Assembly (NCBI GenBank): GCA_034436555.1
Contig: DAOTUU010000040.1
Span: 1-64,000, forward strand
Source: JAFMJV01 sp034436555
Lineage (GTDB): Bacteria > Chloroflexota > Limnocylindria > Limnocylindrales > CSP1-4
DNA length: 64,000 nt
Reading direction: 5' to 3'
Part shown: positions 59,521 through 64,000 of the stretch, in pieces
Layout of the letters: each line of letters begins with the position of its first letter
Numbering within the stretch: position 1 is the first letter of the stretch
Program-made: the position numbers and the translations under genes
The notes under the pieces: generated by a model
Databases searched by the model: none
Seen by the model: only the letters and a program-made list of their open reading frames with translations
Told to the model about the DNA's origin: nothing

Positions 59521-60396
59521 TCAGCCCAGGTCGAGCCCGGTCAGGTAGCTGCGGAACTCGCCGGCGATCTCCGGCCGTTCGAGCGCCAGCTCCACCGAGG
59601 CCTTCAGCCATCCCATCGTCGTGCCCGCGTCGTGATACCGCCCATCGAACGCGTAGGCGTAGACGTCCTGCTCAGCCATCAGCGACATGATCGCGTCCGT
59701 CAGCTGGATCTCCCCGCCGGCGCCCGTCTGCGTCTGCTCCAGCTTCTCGAAGATCTTGGGCGTCAGCACGTAGCGGCCGATGACCGCGAGGGTGCTGGGA
59801 GCCTCGGACGGATCGGGCTTCTCCACGATCCCGGAGAGCTTGTGCAGCCGCTGGTCGGCTGTGCTGTCCGCGGCCACGTCCACCACCCCGTAGCGTCGCG
59901 TCTGGTCGCGAGGGACCTCGCGCACCGCGACCACGCTCGCGTGCGTGTGACGGTACGCATCCATGAGCTGGCCGATGCAGGGCCGCTCGGATGCCACGAC
60001 ATCGTCCGAGAGCATCACCGCGAACGGCTCATGGCCCACCAGCTCCTTCGCCATGAGCACCGCGTGACCCAGTCCGAGCTGTTCCTTCTGGCGGACATAG
60101 GCGATCTGGACCATGTCACCGATGGTGCGCACGCGCCGGAGCATCTCGATGTCCCCGCGCGCCTCCAGCAGGTGCTCCAGCTCGTAGCTGTGATCGAAAT
60201 GATCCTCGATGGCGCGCTTCTGCGAGGAGGTGACGATGATCACCTGCTCGATCCCCGCGGCGACCGCCTCCTCGACCGCATATTGGATGACCGGCTTGTC
60301 CACCAGCGGCAGCATCTCCTTCGGCTGCGCCTTGGTGGCGGGCAGGAACCGGGTCCCCCAGCCGGCGGCCGGGAAGACGGCTTTTCGAACGCGCAT
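59521..60396 (-). CDS. galU: UTP-glucose-1-phosphate uridylyltransferase
   Basis: A 291-residue nucleotidyltransferase with the GalU hallmarks: KAVFPAAGWGTRFLPATKAQ, PKEMLPLVDKP, LGLGHAV, VMLSDD, GIVEKPDP and GGEIQLTDAI. It makes UDP-glucose for envelope polysaccharides and glycolipids. Length matches the family. A TATACT -10-like box lies about 70 bases upstream. The downstream gene in the same direction is the PASTA kinase, so cell-wall precursor supply and wall signalling may share a transcript. Confidence 0.95.
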   Translation of the reverse strand: MRVRKAVFPAAGWGTRFLPATKAQPKEMLPLVDKPVIQYAVEEAVAAGIEQVIIVTSSQKRAIEDHFDHSYELEHLLEARGDIEMLRRVRTIGDMVQIAYVRQKEQLGLGHAVLMAKELVGHEPFAVMLSDDVVASERPCIGQLMDAYRHTHASVVAVREVPRDQTRRYGVVDVAADSTADQRLHKLSGIVEKPDPSEAPSTLAVIGRYVLTPKIFEKLEQTQTGAGGEIQLTDAIMSLMAEQDVYAYAFDGRYHDAGTTMGWLKASVELALERPEIAGEFRSYLTGLDLG

Positions 60397-60465
60397 CGAT
60401 CCTCGCAGATGACCGCGACAGGCAGCGTCGCGACGGGTCGTGGGCCCGGGTGCGGGCTCCGCCGC

Positions 60466-60471
60466 AGTATA
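60466..60471 (-). promoter_or_regulatory. Candidate -10 box TATACT for galU
   Basis: On the minus strand TATACT (five of six to consensus) lies 70 bases before the galU ATG. The best -35-like hexamer (CTGACC) has only 14 bases of spacing, so the assignment rests on the -10. Confidence 0.4.
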
Positions 60472-60588
60472 CGGCGAGGCTCGGCGGTCAGACCCGCCGA
60501 GGGACCCGCCCGCGAGGGAGAGGGATGGTCCGGAGCGGCCGCGGTCGCGCTGCGCCAGGCACCCCGGACGGGCTTCGCAGGCCCGATG

Positions 60589-60594
60589 TACCGT
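60589..60594 (+). promoter_or_regulatory. TACCGT -10-like box before the GH18-like gene
   Basis: TACCGT ends nine bases before the ATG at 60604 with no Shine-Dalgarno between them, again matching a leaderless start. Confidence 0.35.
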
Positions 60595-60603
60595 GGCGAC
60601 GCC

Positions 60604-62511
60604 ATGGCCCGTCTCGCTCCCGCGGCCGCCGTCCTGCTGCTCTGTCTCGCCACGGCCGGGCCGTCCGTCAAGGGCGTCGAGCCTGCGCCGTCGGCCTCCC
60701 CTTCCCCCTCCGTGCCCGGTTCTGCCTCCCGGTCGGTGCCGTCGGCCTCCGTCGCCCCGTCCGTGCCGTCGGCCTCCGCCTCCAGGTCGGCCTCCGTCGC
60801 CCCGTCCGCCGCCGCCGCGCCGTCGCCCACCCTGCCCGAGCCGACCCGCCGCATCCGGCCGGGACCCACACTGCCGCCGTTGGAGCCGCTGCCGATCCTG
60901 GACCCGTCGGTGCCCCGGCCGGACCTCGATCGCGAGGTCGTGGCCTATCTCCCGTACTGGATGGCCGCCCGCGGGTTCCAGGGCGCCCCCGCCATCGACC
61001 CGGCCACCGATCCGTGGATCCGTGACGGGCGCATCACCGACCTGGTGCTGTTCTCGGTGGGCATCCGACGCGACGGCGCGCTCAAGCTGGATGAGCCGAA
61101 CGCGCGGTTCGTGCTCGGCTCGGCCGCGACGCGCATCATCCGCGCCGCCCATGCGCGCGGGATCCGGGTGCTCGTCTCATTCGTGTCCGGCGGTTACGCC
61201 AACAACGCGGTGCTGTTCAAGGACCGCGCCGCCAGGCACCGCTTCGCGCGCGAGGCGGCGGCGCTCGTCCGGCTGCGCGGCCTTGACGGCGCGGACCTGG
61301 ACGTGGAGCTCATCCGCAGGCCGCGCTTCCGGGGCTACGCGCGAACGGCGGGCCTGCTGAAGGCGCACCTGGTCCGAGACAACCCGGCGGCACGCGTGAC
61401 GGTCGCCACGAACGGTGCGAAGTCCGGGGCCATGATGGCCGCGATGGCCCTGTCTGCCGGCGCGGACCGGGCGTTCCTGATGGGCTACGCGTATCGCAGC
61501 GGCGGCTCCAGCCCGGTCGGCTCGATCTCGCCGCTGCACCACCCGACCGACCTGGACCTGCGCGACAGCATCGCGCTGTATCGCTCCCACGGCGTGGACC
61601 TGCGACGGGTGGTGCTGGGCCTGCCCACGTACGGCATGACCTGGCCCACCGACTCGCCGGAACCGAATGCGTCGCGCTCGCGCGTCCCTGGCGTGGGCGG
61701 AGGTGAGGTCGTCGGGTTCCATCGCGCCATCGCCGGCACCCAGCCGTTCGGGGCGGTCTGGGACGAGGTCCCGGGCGACCCGTCCGCCCGCGTCCGCTGG
61801 TTCGACCCCGACCGACGGGTGTGGTGGCAGACCTATGTGGACACGCCCGCGACATGGCGCCCCAAGCTGCTGTTCGCCCTCGAGGCGGGACTGGCGGGCA
61901 TCGGCCTGTGGGCCCTGGGGTACGAGGGTGGACTGGCGGGCTATCCCGACATGGTCCACGAGGTGCTGGGGCTGCCGGTCATCGCCTCCGCGGCGGTCAC
62001 GCCCGCCCTGGGCGCCACGCTGGCCGTGACGGTCTCCGCGACCACCCTCAGCGGCGGCGCACCCACACGCTGGACGCAGCTCTCCAACGATGGCGCGTCC
62101 TGGAGTCCGCCGATCCCCGCGGATGCCGTGGCGGACATCCCATGGCGACTGGCGGACGGTCCGGATGGGGAGCGCAGGGTGCTGGTCCGGTCACGTGATG
62201 TCGCCGGTCGCTGGTCGATGCCCTTCGCCGCGCGCACGCGGCTGGACCGGTCCGGCCCGACCGTCGTGGGTCCCGTGCTCACCTGGACCGGGATCGGTTG
62301 GCGCATCTCGTTCGCCCAGGCCGATGCCTCCGGTTTCCGGCCGGTGAAGGTGCGCCACCGCGTGGCCGACGGACCCTGGAGCGCCTGGCGCGGGCTCCGG
62401 ACGCCCGGCGACGCGCTGGTGCCCGCGGGGAACGGCACTGCCGTGAGCGTGGAGCTGCGTGTCAGCGACCCGCTGGGCAACACCACCATCGCCCGCGGGT
62501 CCGCGTCCTGA
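60604..62511 (+). CDS. Secreted glycoside hydrolase family 18-like protein
   Basis: A 635-residue exported protein. A Sec signal (about 1-22) is followed by a roughly 50-residue Ser/Pro/Ala repeat linker. The GH18 barrel runs from about 100 (VVAYLPYWMA) to 450, with the active-site DxxDxDxE motif as DGADLDVE at 228-235, the catalytic acid being Glu235. VLGLPTYGMTW and GIGLWALGYEGG are also typical of the fold. The C-terminal 180 residues are beta-rich Ig-like repeats. Likely acts on beta-1,4-linked N-acetylglucosamine polymers such as chitin or peptidoglycan, or is a non-hydrolytic spore/wall-type homolog. ATG 60604 is chosen for the signal peptide. Confidence 0.8.
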   Translation: MARLAPAAAVLLLCLATAGPSVKGVEPAPSASPSPSVPGSASRSVPSASVAPSVPSASASRSASVAPSAAAAPSPTLPEPTRRIRPGPTLPPLEPLPILDPSVPRPDLDREVVAYLPYWMAARGFQGAPAIDPATDPWIRDGRITDLVLFSVGIRRDGALKLDEPNARFVLGSAATRIIRAAHARGIRVLVSFVSGGYANNAVLFKDRAARHRFAREAAALVRLRGLDGADLDVELIRRPRFRGYARTAGLLKAHLVRDNPAARVTVATNGAKSGAMMAAMALSAGADRAFLMGYAYRSGGSSPVGSISPLHHPTDLDLRDSIALYRSHGVDLRRVVLGLPTYGMTWPTDSPEPNASRSRVPGVGGGEVVGFHRAIAGTQPFGAVWDEVPGDPSARVRWFDPDRRVWWQTYVDTPATWRPKLLFALEAGLAGIGLWALGYEGGLAGYPDMVHEVLGLPVIASAAVTPALGATLAVTVSATTLSGGAPTRWTQLSNDGASWSPPIPADAVADIPWRLADGPDGERRVLVRSRDVAGRWSMPFAARTRLDRSGPTVVGPVLTWTGIGWRISFAQADASGFRPVKVRHRVADGPWSAWRGLRTPGDALVPAGNGTAVSVELRVSDPLGNTTIARGSAS

Positions 62512-62556
62512 CGAGGGGCACGACCTGCCGCCCCCGGCACGACCTGCCTCGGTCCG

Positions 62557-63522
62557 TCAGGAGGAGGCGGTGCCACGCAGCGGCGCATCCGGCCGACGCG
62601 ACGGCAGCTGCAGGATCGCACCCGCCACCACCACCATCCCGCCGCCCAGCACCTGGACCGCGGACGGCTCCTCACCCAGGAAGAGTCCCGCGAGAAGCAC
62701 GGCGGTGACCGGCTCCAGCATCATCAGGATCGCCGCGCGCGATGGCCCCACCGAGCGGATGCCCATGAGCAGGGCGATGCCCGGCAGCGCGGCGCCCACG
62801 AGCCCGGCCAGCAGCACCCACCACCACAGCGACGGATCGGCGACCGGCGCCCGGAGCTGCGCTCCGGCACCCACCAGGATGGTGAACGCCACGTTGCAGA
62901 CCACGACCACACCCATGATCGCGGTCGCGCTCAGCACCGACGGCACGGCCGGGAAGCCGCGGGCGGCGAGCAGCGTGTAGAGCGCCTGTCCGATCGCGGC
63001 CGCCGCGGCCAGCAGCAGGCCCAGGACATCCAATCGCACGCCGCTGTCGCCCAGCATCGGCGCCACGACCACGAGCAGGAGGCCGAGCGACGCCAGTCCC
63101 AGCGCGGCAGCCCGCACCCGGTCGATCGACTCGCCCCACAGCCGGTTCGCGCCCAGCGTCACGAGGGCAGGGTAGCTGTACAGGATGATCACGACGATCG
63201 CGACCGCGGTGGTGTTGTACGCCGCGAACACCGCCGCGTTGGTGACCATGTTGACCACACCCGTGATGACGAGCAGCCGCCATTGGCGAGCCGTGACGGC
63301 GCCGCGGGCCGGCAGCACGGACCATCCGGCCCTGATCCCCAGCACCAGGACCAGCGCCATCCCGGCGAGGCCCACGAGGCTGCGCCAGCTGACGAAGCCG
63401 AGCGTCTCGAGCCCGGCCTCGGCGGCAAGACGGGAGATGATGCCGACCGCCCCGAAGGTGACCGCGGCGGTGAGCGTGAGGGCGACCCCGCGGGGGTCGG
63501 GACGGCCGGAGGCGGCGGTCAG
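62557..63522 (-). CDS. EamA/DMT-family transporter with probable CTG start
   Basis: A 321-residue drug/metabolite-type transporter with ten predicted helices in two EamA repeats; examples are VAIVVIILYSYPALVTLGAN in repeat one and LMMLEPVTAVLLAGLFLGEE in repeat two. No ATG or GTG permits a full-length protein: the first GTG (63373-63375) would remove helix one. A CTG at 63520-63522 overlaps the upstream stop by four bases (CTGA), exactly like the ATGA/GTGA couplings elsewhere here, and restores helix one (VALTLTAAVTFGAVGIISRL). Substrate unknown, often amino acids or metabolites. Confidence 0.75.
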   Translation of the reverse strand: MTAASGRPDPRGVALTLTAAVTFGAVGIISRLAAEAGLETLGFVSWRSLVGLAGMALVLVLGIRAGWSVLPARGAVTARQWRLLVITGVVNMVTNAAVFAAYNTTAVAIVVIILYSYPALVTLGANRLWGESIDRVRAAALGLASLGLLLVVVAPMLGDSGVRLDVLGLLLAAAAAIGQALYTLLAARGFPAVPSVLSATAIMGVVVVCNVAFTILVGAGAQLRAPVADPSLWWWVLLAGLVGAALPGIALLMGIRSVGPSRAAILMMLEPVTAVLLAGLFLGEEPSAVQVLGGGMVVVAGAILQLPSRRPDAPLRGTASS

Positions 63523-64000
63523 GTGTGGCCCTGGCCGGGCTGCTCCATCCGCCGGCCGTCACGCCGACGGGTGCGCAGCACGATGTGCGTGAACGGGATC
63601 CGGATCTCCTCGAACACCTCGACCGAGACGAGGAAGCCCGCCAGCAGGAACAGCACGCCCAGCAACAGCCCCCATTGGTGGAACTGCGCGACGCCCTGCT
63701 TGACCAGCGAGTCCGCGAGCGTGGGGAAGAAGGCGCCGATGGCGATGAGGATCGTGGCCGGGACCCGGCTGTTCAGCTCACCCGCACGCAGCGCGCGCAG
63801 GGCACCCGGAATGGAGGCCACGAAGTTCACCGGGATCGCGACGAGCGAGATGATCGCCTGGAACGCGAACGATTCACCCGGCTGGTTGGGGTCCAGGGAG
63901 TAGTCCAGGACGCGCCGCTTGGGCATGAACACGTACGCCGAGAAGAGCGCACCCAGAATCAGCGCGAAGCCTCCGGTGATGTTCATGAATGGCGTGAGGA
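63519..64000 (-). CDS. Membrane protein of unknown function, partial at the window edge
   Basis: At least 155 residues with three or more membrane helices: ITGGFALILGALFSAYVFMP, FAFQAIISLVAIPVNFVASI and WGLLLGVLFLLAGFLVSVEV. It ends with a basic, polar tail (RTRRRDGRRMEQPGQGHT). An ATG exists at 63984-63986, but the frame continues beyond it with LTPF and the helix context suggests the true start lies past the right edge. Its stop is coupled to the EamA gene by a four-base overlap. Family not recognised. Confidence 0.6.
   Translation of the reverse strand, partial: LTPFMNITGGFALILGALFSAYVFMPKRRVLDYSLDPNQPGESFAFQAIISLVAIPVNFVASIPGALRALRAGELNSRVPATILIAIGAFFPTLADSLVKQGVAQFHQWGLLLGVLFLLAGFLVSVEVFEEIRIPFTHIVLRTRRRDGRRMEQPGQGHT

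Noticed and set aside
59518..60603. Upstream extension of the GH18-like gene through the galU region
   Set aside because: The extension is antisense to galU; a signal peptide begins cleanly at 60604.
62506..62562. Inverted repeat TCCTGACG/CGTCAGGA around the stops of the GH18 and EamA genes
   Set aside because: Only eight bp with a 41-base loop, and opposed TGA stop codons produce such pairing by chance.

Overview
This is a GC-rich (about 70%), gene-dense bacterial chromosome segment. There are no rRNA, tRNA, CRISPR, phage or insertion-sequence genes that I can recognise. Gene content suggests a free-living heterotroph of a high-GC lineage: many sugar-acid enzymes and ABC importers, a PASTA kinase, duplicated signal peptidases, GTG starts, and apparently leaderless genes. 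A soil or freshwater Chloroflexota relative is my best guess, but that is inference from style and content, not from a marker gene.

Layout. 1-1236: wreckage of a toxin-antitoxin locus, with PIN-domain toxins, a Phd/YefM-like antitoxin, one intact toxin and two broken pieces. 1279-31411: a long accessory catabolic region. It holds a phosphotriesterase-like hydrolase, two enolase-superfamily acid-sugar dehydratases, a DapA-family aldolase with a MalFG-type importer, a class V aminotransferase, a complete peptide/nickel-type ABC importer (11 to 17 kb), aldo/keto and short-chain reductases, a K+ channel, a membrane phosphodiesterase, a 2-hydroxyacid dehydrogenase, a GMC oxidoreductase, an orphan permease, an amidohydrolase, an ornithine-cyclodeaminase-like enzyme, a bicupin and two sister epimerases. 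31540-43587: a second complete peptide-type importer with an N-acyl-D-amino-acid deacylase, a small island of unknown genes, and a mannonate-dehydratase/epimerase/isomerase group. 43700-64000: mostly housekeeping and envelope genes: SulP transporter, two LepB, MscL, ribosomal L25, an OmpR-type two-component system, HtrA, a folate operon (folC-folP-folB), a PASTA Ser/Thr kinase, GalU, a GH18-like secreted protein, an EamA exporter, and a membrane protein running off the window.

How the genes fit. The first 43 kb looks like an oxidative, non-phosphorylative sugar-acid catabolic zone: sugar oxidation (aldo/keto reductase, SDRs, GMC enzyme), lactone or ester hydrolysis (amidohydrolase, phosphotriesterase-like), dehydration (two enolase-superfamily enzymes, one UxuA-like), then aldol cleavage (DapA family). 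Three import systems feed it. No transcription factor gene is visible in this zone, and the MalFG-type importer has no ATPase here, so both must be supplied from elsewhere. Exact substrates cannot be read from the sequence.

Regulatory structure that is visible: strong hairpins sit directly downstream of all three substrate-binding-protein genes. Several housekeeping genes have a TACCNT-like -10 box only 6-10 nt upstream of their start codon and no Shine-Dalgarno, whereas transporter genes have GGAGG-type sites. The most striking structural feature is a 211-bp inverted repeat with one mismatch (23618-23828 and 30663-30873) that makes the first 70 codons of two otherwise diverged epimerase genes almost identical. 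I did not find a clearly undescribed multi-gene system; the best unknowns are the 39.6-40.8 kb island, a four-cysteine protein leading the folate operon, and the holin-like/phosphodiesterase fusion.
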